From positions 67,001-131,000 of the forward strand of contig CAJQUW010009024.1 in the NCBI GenBank assembly GCA_907163375.1: a stretch of DNA of 64,000 nucleotides, read 5' to 3'. The stretch's first letter is position 1. Each line of letters begins with the position of its first letter. Below the pieces are notes generated by a model. The model saw only the letters and a list, made by a program, of their open reading frames with translations, did no database searches and was not told where the DNA came from. Position numbers and translations under genes: made by a program. Positions 45,201 to 57,054 of this stretch are shown here, piece after piece. The DNA is from Prostheceraeus crozeri. Its lineage: Eukaryota; Platyhelminthes; Polycladida; Euryleptidae.

Positions 45201-48200
45201 TGGGATGGGTCTCGGAGCTCAATTCCAACATTTCCAAATATTTTTTTCACGAAAAAATCCTGTGTCGAAGCCCAAGGTGACGAACAATTTAGAAAAAATT
45301 TTGTGCACATTTCAACCTGAAACCTAGATAGAAGTTTGTTTCACATGATTCTGAGCAACTTTGGTCTTTTCGAACAATCGACCAACTTGGTCCCCTGAGT
45401 CGTCGGATAGGGGGGGCGGATTTTCATCGAAACTTCACCGACCCAACTTTTGACGACAAACACGATGGGATGGGTCTCGGAGCTCAATTCCAACATTTTG
45501 AAATTTTTTTCTTCACGAAAAAATCCTAAGTGTCGAGACCACCGTAGTGAAAATTTTCGAAAAAATTTTTTGGACGAATTTCAACCTGAAACCTTGATAG
45601 AAGTTTGTTTCACATGATTCTGAACAACTTTGGTCTTTTCGACCAATTTGGTCAGTTGAGTCGTTGGGGGGGGGCGGTTTTTCACCGAAACTTCACCAAC
45701 CCAACTTTTGACGACAAACACGATGGGATGGGTCTCGGAGCTCAATTCCAACATTTTGAAGTTTTTTTTTTAAGAAAAAATCCTGGGTGTGGAGGCCCAA
45801 GGTGACGAACATTTTCGAAAAAATTTTGTGCACATTTGAACATGAAGCCTTGATAGAAGTTTGTTCCACATGATTGTGAACAACTTTGGTCTTCTCGACC
45901 AATCGGCCAACTTGGTCGGTTGAGTCGTTGGGGGGGGGGGCGGTTTTTTCATCGAAACTTCACCGACCCAACTTTTGACGACAAACACGATGGGATGGGT
46001 CTCGGAGCTCAATTCCAACATTTTGAAATTGTTTTTTTCACGAAAAAATCCTAAGTGTCGAGGCCCAAGGTGACGAACATTTTCGAAAAAAATTTTTTGG
46101 ACGAATTTCAACCTGAAACCTTGATAGAAGTTTGTTTCACATGATTCTGAACAACTTTGGTCTTTTCGACCAATTTGGTCAGTTGAGTCGTTGGGGGGGG
46201 GGGGCGGTTTTTTCACCGAAACTTCACCAACCCAACTTTTGACGACAAACACGATGGGATGGGTCTCGGAGCTCAATTACAACATTTTGAAATTTTTCTT
46301 TTCACTAAAAAATCCTAGGTGCGGAGGCCCAAGATGACGAACATTTTTTTAAAAATTTTGTGCACATTTGAACCTGAAACCTTGATAGAAGTTTGTTCCA
46401 CATCATTCTCAACAAGTTTGGTCTTTTCAACCAACTTGGTCAGCTGAGTCGTCGAGGGGGGGCGGTTTTTTATTAAAAATTAACCAACCCAACTTTTGAA
46501 GACAAACACGATGGGATGGGTCTCGGAGCTCAATTCGAACATTTTGAATTTTTTTTACACGAAAAAATCCTAAGTGTCGAGGCCCAAGGTGACGGACCTT
46601 TTTGAAAAAAATTTGTGCGCATTTCAACCTGAAGCCTTGATAGAAGTTTTTTCACATGATTGTGAACAACTTTGGTCTTTTCGACCACCTTGGTCGGTTG
46701 AGTCGTTGGTGGGGGGGGGCGGTTTTTCACCAAATTTCATCAACCCAACTTTTGACGACAAACACGATGGGATGGGTCTCGGAGCTCAATTCCAACATTT
46801 TGAAATATTTTTTTCACGAAAAAATCCTGTGTCGAGGCTCAAAGCGACGAACATTTTCGAAAAAGGTTTTTAATCGCATTTCAACCTGAAACCTTAAGAG
46901 AACATTGTTTCACATGATTGTGAACAACTTTGGTCTTCTCGACCAATCGGCCAACTTGGTCGGTTAAGTCGTTGGGAGGGGGGCGGGTTTTTCACCGAAA
47001 CTTTACCAACCCAAGTTTTGACGACAAACACGATGGGATGGGTCTCGAAGCTCAATTCCAACATTTTGAAATTCTTCTTTTCACTAAAAAATCCTGGGTG
47101 TGGAGGCCCAAGGTGACGAACATTTTCGAAAAAATTTTGTGCACATTTGAACATGAAGCCTTGATAGAAGTTTGTTCCACATGATTACGAACATCTTTGG
47201 TCTTCTCGACCAACTTGGTCGGTTGAGTCATTGGTGGGGGGGGGGCGGTTTTTCACCAAATTTCACTAACCCAACTTTTGACGACAAACACGATGGGATG
47301 GGTCTCGGAGCTCAATTCCAACATTTTGAAATTTTTCTTTTCACGAAAAAATCCTAGGTGTGGAGGCCCAAGGTGACGGACCTTTTTGAAAAAATTTTGT
47401 GCACATTTAAACCTGAAACCTTGATAGAAGTTTGCTCCACATGATTGTGCGCAACTTTCATCTTCTCGACCAATCGACGACTTGGTCGCTTGAGTCGTTG
47501 GGGGGGGGGCAGTATTTTACCAAAACTTTACCAACCCAACTTTTGACGACAAACACGATGGGATGGGTCTCGGAGCTCAATTCCAACATTTTGAATTTTT
47601 TTTTACACGAAAAAATCCTGATTGTCGAGGCCCAAGGTGACGAACATTTTCGAAAAAAGTTTTTGATCGCATTTGAACCTGAAACCTTAACAGAACATTG
47701 TTTCACCTGATTGTGAACAACTTTGGTCTTCTCGACCAATCGGCCAACTTGGTCGGTTGAGTCGTTGGGGGGGGGCGGTTTTTCATCCAAACTTCACCAA
47801 CCCAACTTTTGACGACAAACACGATGGGAAGGGTCTCGGAGCTCAATTCCAACATATTGAAATTTTTTTTCACTAAAATATCCTAGGTGTGGAGGCCCAA
47901 GGTGACGAACATTTTCGAAAAAATTTTTTGGACGAATTTCAACCTGAAACCTTGATAGAAGTTTGTTTCACATGATTCTGAACAACTTTGGTCTTTTCGA
48001 CCAATTTGGTCAGTTGAGTCGTTGGGGGGGGGCGGTTTTTTCATCCAAACTTCACCAACCCAACTTTTGACGACAAACACGATGGGAAAGGTCTCGGAGC
48101 TCAATTCCAACATTTTGAAATTATTTTTTCACGAAAAAATCCTATGTCGAGGCTCAAAGCGACGAACATTTTCGAAAAATGTTTTTGATCGCATTTCAAC

Positions 48201-49543
48201 CTGAAACCTTAAGAGAACATTGTTTCACATGATCTTGAACAACTTTGGTCTTCTCGACCAATCGGCCAACTTGGTCGGTTGAGTCGTCGCGGGGTGGGGG
48301 CGCTTTTCTCAAAAACTTTACCAACCCAACTTTTGACGACAAACACGATGGGATGGGTCTTGGAGCTCAATTCCAACATTTTGAAATTTTTCTTTTCACT
48401 AAAAAATCCTAGGTGTGGAGGCCCAAGGTGACGAACATTTTCGAAAAAATTGTGTGTGCATTTCAACCTGAAACCTTAAGAGAACATTGTTTCACCTGAT
48501 TGTGAACAACTTTTGTCTTCTCGACCAATCGGCCAACTTGGTCGGTTGAATCCTTTGGAGGTGGGCGGTTTTTTCACCGAAACTTCACCAACCCAACTTT
48601 TGACGACAAACACGATGGGATGGGTCTCGGAGGTCAATTCCAACATTTTGAAATTTTTAATTACGAAAAAATCCTAAGTGTCGAAGCTCAAAGCGACGAA
48701 CATTTTCGAAAAATGTTTTTGATCGTATTTCAACCTGAAACCTTAAGAGAACATTGTTTCACATGATTGTGAACAACTTTGGTCTTCTCGACCAATCGGC
48801 CAACTTGGTCGGTTGAGTCGTTGGGGGGGGGCGGTTTTTCATCCAAACTTCACCAACCCAACTTTTGACGACAAACACGATGGGAAAGGTCTCGGAGCTC
48901 AATTCCAAAATATTGAAATTTTTCTTTTCACTAAAATATCCTAGGTGTGGAGGCCGAAGGTGACGAACATTTTCGAAAAAATTTTGTGCACATTTCAACC
49001 TGAAACCTTGATAGAAGTTTGCTCCACATGATTGTGCACAACTTAGTTCTTCTCGACCAATCGACGAACTTGGTCGCTTGAGTCGTTGGAGGGGGGGCAG
49101 TTTTTTACCAAAACTTCACCAACCCAACTTTTGACGACAAACACGATGGGATGGGTCTCGGAGCTCAATTCCAACATTTTGAAATTATTTTTTCACGAAA
49201 AAATCCCATGTGTCGAGGTTCAAAGCGACGAACATTTTCGAAAAAGTTTTGTGCACATTTGAACCTGAAACCTTGATAGAAGTTTGTTCCACATCATTCT
49301 CAACAACTTTGGTCTTTTCAACCAACTTTGTCGCTTGAGTCGTTGGGGGGGGGGGGCGGTTTTTTCACCGAAACTTCACCAACCCAACTTTTGACGACAA
49401 ACACGATGGGATAGGTCTCGGAGCTCAATTCAAACATTTTGAAAGATTTTTTTCACGAAAAAATCCTATGTGTCGAGGCCCAAGGTGACGAACATTTTCG
49501 AAGAAATTTTGTGCGCATTTCAACCTGAAGCCTTGATAGAAGT
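39233..49543. repeat. Satellite array, about 40 units of about 262 bp
   Basis: Each unit has the same order: acaactttggtctt and a tcgaccaa...ttggtc hairpin, ggttgagtcgtt, a G-run of about 5-14 bases, cggttttt, caccaacccaacttttgacg, acaaacacgatgggatgggt, ctcggagctcaattccaaca, a T-run, a cacgaaaaaatcc box, gtcgaggcccaaggtgacga, acattttcgaaaaa, then a tail in two main forms (ttgatagaagtttg or ttaagagaacattg). I counted about 40 occurrences of the ctcggagctc box, usually 256-272 bases apart. One unit is cut to about 90-100 bp (about 43800-43880) and one lacks about 25 bp (about 44270). The period is not a multiple of three and frames are open on both strands, so I do not regard it as coding. Confidence 0.97.
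43581..46490. repeat. Higher-order duplication of about 10 satellite units
   Basis: The unusual variant units at about 43581-43790 (attacaacatt, taggtgcggagg, a cagctgagtcgtcgagg box, tattaaaaatta) recur almost unchanged at about 46279-46490, 2698 bp away. Subtracting the truncated unit, the spacing is about 10 units. A separate block (41349-41980) recurs at 44290-44920. Confidence 0.75.
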
Positions 49544-50940
49544 TAAACAACATTTTTACTTTGCGCTGGAAGTCTGCTGGCTGTTGCATTATTGCGAATT
49601 CGACTATTAATGATTTCTAGAACTTCAGTTCACTGCTATAAATTTCAATACTTTCAAATTTGAATGCACGAGAGATGCGTCGTTACTGGTTGGATATCTA
49701 TGATATTAGCAATTCAATCACGCTTTGAATACATGAGAAGTGCGTTGAGACCATAGTTTTGCATTTGTAAAGTCCGAGATTGTACACAATAGTAATTTTG
49801 ATTGAATCAAGGACATTAGGAAGTAATGTTGATAAGTAAAAGCAAATTGTTACCTTCTTTAATGGGCTTCTTGTAACAGCATCTAATTTGTGAGTTTTTG
49901 TTCTTAATTTCAGGATGATATTGACTGTACTACAGTCGATAGTAGTAAGCCCATCCCAAAAAGAAGGACAAATGAGGAGCGATGACTTATCCCCCTTGAC
50001 CTCGCGTGACCTTTGGTTATCGTCCAGCGTCATGAAATAGGTGATGTGACTACTGATCGTTCCATAAGTAGAGTACTAAAAACGGAAAAATATGCAGACG
50101 TGATGTATTACTGAGTGTTGAACGCATGTGTTGAGATTACAAGCAGAGGCAAGAGGAGTGATTTTCACCTGATCTCTCCGGGAGAAAGAGGGTGAGACAA
50201 TAGGCAGAGAAGGGATTTTGTCCAGGATGGAGCATGTTTTGTGTCATGTCATGCAGAAGTGGATGTCTTTTGTCCACCATTGGCACTGATGTCATTAAGT
50301 GCTATTGGTGAGAAGAGAAAGGAACTTTCTCCCATCTGTCTCTCATCAGATGACTCCAAAAACCGGGTTTCCGTAGGATACCAAGGCAGATTTTTCGATT
50401 GCCGCATTCACTTAAGTTATCAGAGTGGGTGGAGAGCTAGGAGATGGCCTGGAGATCAGACCATCGTAGTAGGCCTAAACTTTAAAGGCGTGTATCTCTG
50501 CTTGTAGGAGTCATATGGACTTTTTTCAACGTTTGTTCATGAGTTCAAGATTCAGATGAAGTCACAGACTACTTATAGACGTTTTACAAGTAGTGCTAAA
50601 TTACCGAAAAATTAAAATTCGGTATTTTTGGATGTTTTCCAGGGTTTGTGACCCTGCTGAATTCAACCAAGGCATTTGTAAAAGTGTATGAGAATTCTAT
50701 TTGGACGAGCAAGGATTCCTAGTTCATCAAGCATCTACTATAAAGAAAAGAGTTGACTTTCATGGTCACATTTGTCTTTAGCAAGTGTCAGTGGCTTTGC
50801 TATCAGGCCATTTCTCAAACTCACTGAATGGATGTATGGCAAAGAGGTTTTCGGTGTCATACTTCCTGATGGTGGTTTCGAGACAGCGGTGAAGTCTGGG
50901 GAGCATCGCACGGGACGTTAACAGTTTTAATCCTTGCAAT
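49544..50940. other. Array border and unexplained stretch
   Basis: The array stops sharply after tagaagtt at 49543. Frames at 49698-50033 (minus) and 50241-50507 (plus) have no known motif. A possible acceptor (ttcttaatttcag at 49914) precedes a short open stretch ending in a stop near 50040; it is too weak to call. Confidence 0.35.
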
Positions 50941-50959
50941 GGAAAAGATGGGAATATTT

Positions 50960-51235
50960 TGAATATTAATATATAAATTTTGAAATTTTTAAAATTTTTG
51001 AAATTTCTGAACTTTTTGAATTTTTTTGGATTACGTAAATTTTGAAATTTTTGAAATTTCTGAAATTTTGAAATTTTTGAAATTTTAAAATTTTAGGCTA
51101 CGTGAAATTTTTAGACTGCCTAGATTTTAGACTACGTAAGTTTTTGATATTTTTGAAATTTTGAGGTTTTTTGGAATACGTAAATTTTTGATATTTTTAG
51201 ACTACGTAAATTTTTGATATTTTTGAAACCTCTGT
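50960..51235. repeat. AT-rich tandem repeat (tttttgatatttttgaaa / gactacgtaaa)
   Basis: Short units of gaaatttttgaaattt give way to longer units of about 30-40 bp containing actacgtaaatttttgata. Tandem slippage repeat, non-coding. Confidence 0.8.
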
Positions 51236-51460
51236 TCAGTATATGAAAAAATCCCAACGAGCTTAGAACTTTTTTTAGAATTTTATGTTTGACATTATTT
51301 TTATTTATAAAACTCTTTTTCAGTGTATGAAATATTCCTATACTCATTCTCAGTATATGAAAAAATCCCAAAGCTTAAAACTTTGTTTTAAATTTTATTA
51401 TTTCATTTAAAAATAGAAATCTATTTTTATAGGTATTTTTTCAGTATATGAAATATTCCG
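51236..51460. repeat. Repeat of about 115 bp with cagtatatgaaaaaatccc
   Basis: ttcagtatatgaaaaaatcc at about 51234 and 51350, with cagtgtatgaaatattcc and cagtatatgaaatattcc at about 51323 and 51440, alternate in two imperfect units. Confidence 0.65.
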
Positions 51461-52465
51461 TTTTTGCATTCTGGAGGTATCTTATTTTTTTTTTAATTGT
51501 GATTCTGGAGGTGATTCGGGATGTGTCCTGGAACGGTTATATATACATTACTTTGGCATGCCATGCTGGCGCATAAGTTGAGAACCAAAATTGGTCCTAT
51601 TTCCCTCAGAGTGTGGCAACACAATTAATAGTTCTTCTTACTTTTGTGTTGTCGTTGGTTTGATATTATATATTTTTGCCCCTTTACGAATTGTTTCCAT
51701 TGTATGTATGCAAATAAGGTATAGAATGCATAATTCTTTCACCACTATTCGATAATTTTCAATTGCGATTATGTGATGCATTGATGAAACTTTCTGAATA
51801 AATTATTTGCATGTCACTTAAGCCTACCGGAGTTCCGGTACTATATTTTTTACAAGTGCATCAATTTGACCACTTCGGGTAACAGTTGGGCCTACTTCTA
51901 TATTAAGTAAGCGAATTAAAATACGACACGGTCAAAAAAATTCGAAGGATCCAGGAAATGGAAAAAACCAAAGTTAATCAACACCCTAGTGGAGAATCGT
52001 GTAAAATTAGGTAATTAAAAGTCAGGAACGAATGAATACAAATTAAACTTTTAACAGTCGCCTGTCAGTCTCTGACCATGTCCCTCAGCTCTATTCTCAG
52101 CTCCACCTTCGGATGATGTGATGTAGCACTATAATATGCGCATATTACACTTCATAGTGGAAAATCCAGGCTAATCCTGACATTGCGATGAATTAAATTT
52201 TTTCGTATTATTTTAAAAATTGTGGTCGTATTATCGAAATCAAGTAGGCCTTCCATCAAGTCACAAGTTATCCATTTGGATCAGAAGGCAGGTATAGGAG
52301 AATATATGTACTAGGATAAGTAAGGATTATATAAAGGACTATACGGATTCTAAGGATCATTTTTGTACGTGAACATTTTGAATATCAATTTAGGAAATTT
52401 ACTAATTTATGAATGAAAATTGTCATGAATGAGTATGTAAAGACAAATTTTGAACTTTCACTTTG
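51461..52465. other. No gene seen
   Basis: AT-rich DNA without motifs. Confidence 0.5.
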
Positions 52466-52700
52466 ATTTCTTTTCTACCTCGTTCTCTCCCTTGCTCCCT
52501 TTTTCTTTCCTTCCTCGCTTCTCTTAATTCCTTTTCGTCCTTGCTCTCACATCAGCCATCTGCTTTTTCTTCTCTTTCTCCTCACTTATCTTCCTTTTGC
52601 ATTTCTTCTCTCTCCTCACTTCTCATCTTTATCTTCATGTTCCCTCCCTCTCTTCGTCATTTCTCTTTCTCTATCACTCACCTCTTGCTGTCTATTTCCT
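52466..52700 (+). repeat. Polypyrimidine tract, about 235 bp
   Basis: Imperfect ctt/ctc/ccct repeats with few purines. The open frame here (Ser/Leu/Phe-rich) is low complexity and rejected as a gene. Such tracts can form triplex DNA. Confidence 0.8.
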
Positions 52701-53080
52701 AAATAGTCTTTGTAATAGTATACTCTAATGTTCATCTTCGAAAACAGATTGATCTTTATGCATGTCCTGCGTAAAAATGCATCAAAAAATTCTCCTTATA
52801 AATTTCTTATGAATTTGATTCATAAAATCACAATTATTTCTCATGATATGATATACTATTATGAAATCAAAATTTTGCGTCTGCATTTTTTGCAATTATT
52901 GCAATTGCAATAGTTCAATATCAGCAGAATGCACTCCAGCTGATCCTTTTTATATATGTCTTCTGGCGCAAGCATCCCATTTCATTACTGAAGAGAATTG
53001 CGCGCGCAAATTATTTCCATACGCCCATCCGGGCTAGTGATATTTTTAGTGACCTTCAATCGACGTGTCTCAATCATCAC

Positions 53081-53314
53081 ATGACAGCGAGAAAGGATGC
53101 AGAGGTCATGGAGTCATTCATATTCTACTTGCGCAGCGCATCGGTCTTAGATTCGTGTCTTGTGAAACAGTTTACCGCCTACGATCACCATTTGCTTCTT
53201 TGGACATTCAGAGGAAATTCAAATCTGCTACCGCTGTTCGACCTTCGCAATCAATTCGCAGAAGTCATTTATGGATCTTTTCAAGTTGCAGACATAGGCA
53301 GTCGCCGTGATTAA
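53081..53314 (+). CDS. Possible terminal exon of an unrecognised gene
   Basis: Frame reading KDAEVMESFIFYLRSASVLD, then LVKQFTAYDHHLLLWTFRG, NSNLLPLFDLRNQFAEVIYG and SFQVADIGSRRD, ending in TAA. A weak acceptor (catcacatgacag) lies at about 53088 and AATAAA overlaps the stop (53314-53319). The composition looks protein-like, with balanced hydrophobic and charged residues, but there is no known motif and a competing frame is open in the same place. Confidence 0.25.
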   Translation: MTARKDAEVMESFIFYLRSASVLDSCLVKQFTAYDHHLLLWTFRGNSNLLPLFDLRNQFAEVIYGSFQVADIGSRRD

Positions 53315-53667
53315 ATAAACTTCTGCTTTTGTCATCTTTCAAAACATTTTGTGATTTGATTCACTCTTCATATTTAGCGACTTTATCTCCGACACTGTTC
53401 GCTGACAAAAACATCTTTGAAAATCTTCTTATGATCGGCATTCTCACGTAGTCTGGACCCTGATGCATATGATCTCAAAATGTGTTCCAATGATTGATAT
53501 CATCAATTGCGAGCTTACAGGTGAGATGTCTCATTTCTTTTCATTACAAGCCTAGTAGTAAAGAGAATTATTTTCTGCACATGTAGGGGTTACTGAAAAT
53601 AGATGATCAACTGCATAAGTGACATTCTAAGAAAATATTTTTATAGATAATTTTGAATAAGTAGAAT

Positions 53668-53765
53668 GACCCAGGTGTAATTGATCTCTCTCTTTATTCT
53701 GCAAAATGATGACATTTACATGTCATCATTTTGCAAAATAAAGAAAGTTGGCTTGCACCTGGGTC
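53668..53765. repeat. 98-bp hairpin with a long, nearly perfect stem
   Basis: gacccaggtg pairs with cacctgggtc at the outside; inside, ctttattctgcaaaat plus gatgacat pair with atgtcatc plus attttgcaaaataaag. The loop is about 4 bases. It could be a miniature foldback transposon or an RNA hairpin of microRNA-precursor size. Confidence 0.7.
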
Positions 53766-55474
53766 CGTCCACTTGTCAAAACTAACTGCATATGACCCAA
53801 TCTCTGCTCGGAATTATTGTATAGATGCGCATAGATTATGTAGCTTACCAAATAGTTTTCTAATGACATATCTATTAATTATCGTGCGCCAGCTGTCAAT
53901 GAGTCTGTGTTTATCTTAACAACTTTCAAATAGTCCTATTCTTTAAATATTATGACATATAGTCTATGTATATATTGCCTAACTTTCATGAAAAGACAAA
54001 TAATGAGAAGTTATTGAATTGAAATTTCAAGAAATTATATTGATGATTGTATTGTTCAGTTTTGGTAATATGCAAGTTAATAGAGTGCGGTAAATGCATC
54101 TTCAAAAAACAAAACTTCCATATTTTCATTCTCATGCATGGATTCTGTCTGAATCTTTATGAACTTCCTATTTTATTCGATATGACGGAACAGTACAATT
54201 TAAAATAGAAAATATTTACATGTGAAATATAGTGCATATACAGTAAAATCCTGAAACTCCGTGTTTGATCAGCAATCAATAAAATCACTGCCCTGAATGT
54301 CTGCGTATTGAATAAAATCATGAGATGTTCTACACTGCTCCTTTCAGCAGGCTGTCAGTTTATCGAAGAAAATTTGGAGAATTTGATAGAGATATTTAAT
54401 AGCTTCCTTTAGATATGTATGATTTTGTGTTCTTTTGAGTGTACTTCGTTCTCGCATGTTCCAAATGGGAAGCTGTCCTTCTTAAGGTTGGATGTAAAGA
54501 CTATCTCTGGAAAATCTCTGGAAAATCTTTATTCTTTGATGTCACTGATGATGACATTTACTCAAAACTGAGTAATTATTTCATTTTATGATTCTTGTTT
54601 GGAACATTCGAAACTACAATATCTAATCTTCCGTATTCATGTGTTTGCTGTTTACATACTTTATTTCCCATGTACCTGTTTAACATTTGTCTTCTTTTTA
54701 TCCTTCTCCATTTCATTCATCCTACTTCTAGCAATATTTCTTCCTTGCCTTGTTTTCGTTGTCTGTTGCTGTCTATGACCTCCTTTGCGGAGCGAGCACA
54801 GTCTGTATTGCTTGTCTGTTAGCCAAGATTTCCCGTGTGTCTGGCCTTGCCACTCGCATCACATACTTGCTCCCGTGCATTTGTTCACCCCTCTTATTTG
54901 CTGATGTTCAATTCACGCGGACCAATGTGTGATACTTCTTTTGTGTGTGACACACATTCTGAATCGCAAAAGGTTTGAATCGTATACGAATCGTGCAGCT
55001 GTGTGCCGCATTGAGCCGTATATCTTAGCTGCTTCTTGACAGTTACTTCGGAATGTCTTCTCTGCAATTATGCATGTGAGAGTTGTTGGGGCTTCTGCTT
55101 TGATGAAAGAGAAATTAGCAAAAATAATAGTAAATAATTTCTGTTTTAATATTGCATTTCAGATAGATGATTAACAAAAATGAAATTAAATAAACGATAG
55201 ATCAAATTGCTATGCAAAGGATGTGCGGTTGGTAGGATAGACAATGTGCGGCTGAGATATAGACAATAAATGCTTTCAATAAATTCTATAATTTTATAAA
55301 AACAGCTGCGTTCAAAGAAATTTATGAAATCAGTTTCATTGCGACAAACAATACGCACTCGCATAGAAAAGTAGAATTTAAGTGTAATGAAGCATTTCCC
55401 AGTACGTATTTAATGATAGTCTGTCAACTTAAGAGTAATAATGAAAGCTATCTGAGTACCTTGACCGCGTTTTG
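53766..55474. other. No gene supported
   Basis: AT-rich. The overlapping frames at 54595-54932 are hydrophobic but lack motifs, starts in context or splice sites. Confidence 0.4.
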
Positions 55475-55500
55475 CTCTCTCTCTCTCTCTCTCTCTCTCT
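55475..55500 (+). repeat. (CT)13 microsatellite
   Basis: Perfect dinucleotide repeat. Confidence 0.95.
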
Positions 55501-56699
55501 TGAGGCATACGTCTCTCTGTGAAAGATGTAATTTGTATTTGTCATACCTTGATGCTTGAATAGATCAGACGTGGCCAATAAACGCGGATAGTTTTCATTT
55601 ATTATTATTCAAGTGGATAGCATCACTCACTCCTTTTTCTAAAAATGTGTATTAAAAAATAATGAATGGTTATGAGAACCTCGCTTCATTCCATCATTTT
55701 ATTTACCAAATTTCATTTTCAAAAACGATGTCTTCTTCATCAATGGTTTAAATATAAAAGCCCATATGTCAAAATCAATCAGTTATCAAAAATAAATTTT
55801 GTCCAATAGAAAGCTAAGAAGTTACGAACGTAAAAACAATTATACAGATGTAATGTTACTATTTAACGATTAAGACCTGTCAGTAGCGGCAACGAGTACA
55901 AATTCTGCAATACGAGTATTATTCGTTCGGTATGTAGTCATTAATCTGTACATGCCGATAATGATCCTGAACACTTAGCAACTTGATTTCATAAAAAAAG
56001 AATATTATTTGATATTTAAAACTAGAGCAGTACTGATAATTTATTATGATTGTGGGCGGTGACACAGAAGTATTTGTATATTTATTTAACTTGCTATATC
56101 TGTCTATTGATCTAATTGTTACAATAATATTGATAAATATTGCTTATACTCAGAAATGATGTTTTTATCATTTAACACATCAATTATCTTTCAACTTTCT
56201 TCGATCGTCTGCTACCACCATTTCAATTGACAGATTTTACGCTGCGTTTACACTACGTGGCATACAGATTGTAGCATAGAGAAAGACACGAAAGCGATAA
56301 ACTGTGGTTTAAACATATGTCTATTTTTCCCCATTCATCGAATTTTGTGTCTAATAGGTACCCAAAATTTTGTATCGTAGGTATGTACTATATTTCATTA
56401 TGTCATAATTTTTTACAGGATTGTGAAAAATATGGATTCCCTGGAAAATTCACACGAAATGACGAGGGACACTCGATCCAACTACCTCTTCGTATGCGGA
56501 TCAAAAGACAAAGAATGTAACTCCAGTGTGAGGAAAGACAGTCGATTCTTGTCAGAATTATCGGATGATGGGTATCCTGATTTGTAGGCATTATAATATA
56601 ATATTTAGATCGTGTTAAAAAAGGTGTTTTTATATCCCGATATTTAATAATGATAACCGTCAACATACTACTTGATAAAACAGAATCAAGTAGTATATA

Positions 56700-56825
56700 G
56701 CGGGATTTTTTTTGGCTGGAAGTCGGCACCAACTTCAGGTGGATTTCCGCTCTCTTTCCCACTGCCAAACTCGGCAGGAATTCGGCGCCAAAGTCTGGCC
56801 GACTTCGGCTTTTTCACTGGGTAAT
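56700..56825 (-). repeat. Short repeat with gccgaagtcggc/gccgactt units
   Basis: Several copies of gtcggc, gccgaa and ttggcgcc in both orientations within 125 bp in AT-rich surroundings, starting (minus) cccagtgaaaaagccgaag. It looks like part of a dispersed element; ends not defined. Confidence 0.4.
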
Positions 56826-57040
56826 GTCTTGAATTTTTCCAATTCGTGTGATTCTGTCCCCGACCGATGACCATCTTCTGAATCACTTCTTAACTATTTG
56901 GAAAATAGGGGATTCTGTCTTACTTAGAATAAAACTTTTCCTCAGATGTCTGAAAGTTCACTTCTGCGTTGAAGGGAATTTGATATTTTGAAGATGAGGA
57001 AATGTGAAATTGATTGAAAATGAAGTTGTCTGAGGGATTT

Positions 57041-57054
57041 CCTTTCTCTTTCAG
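57041..57054 (+). promoter_or_regulatory. 3' splice site of the terminal exon
   Basis: cctttctctttcag is a strong polypyrimidine tract and AG immediately before the coding exon. Confidence 0.7.

Larger units (their letters stand above)
55501..57054. other. Probable intron upstream of the terminal exon
   Basis: AT-rich. A candidate exon at about 56419-56569 follows attttttacag; it has an ATG and a frame reading SNYLFVCGSKDKECNSSVRK, but its splice phase does not fit the exon at 57055. At 56700-56825 lies a short GC-rich repeat of gccgac/tcggc units, probably a transposon fragment. Confidence 0.35.

Noticed and set aside
39414-48998. Dozens of 60-173 codon frames on both strands within the satellite
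   Set aside because: All follow the repeat period, occur on both strands, shift frame between units because the period is not a multiple of three, and contain Pro/Gly runs from the G-run. No start context or splice signals.
39233-49543. CRISPR-like or minisatellite gene cassette interpretation
   Set aside because: Units are contiguous with no unique spacers, and the host context is eukaryotic; it is a satellite.
49698-50033. 111-codon minus-strand frame beside the array
   Set aside because: No motif, no clear signals, and an acceptor-like site lies on the opposite strand in the same place.
52463-52702. Ser/Leu/Phe-rich 79-codon frame
   Set aside because: Product of the polypyrimidine tract; no other support.
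55146-55364. 72-codon minus-strand frame
   Set aside because: No motif; typical chance frame in AT-rich DNA.
56317-56768. Candidate exon around 56419-56569 in the terminal-exon gene
   Set aside because: It has an acceptor and two open frames, but no donor in a phase that would join the exon at 57055; not called as a coding exon.
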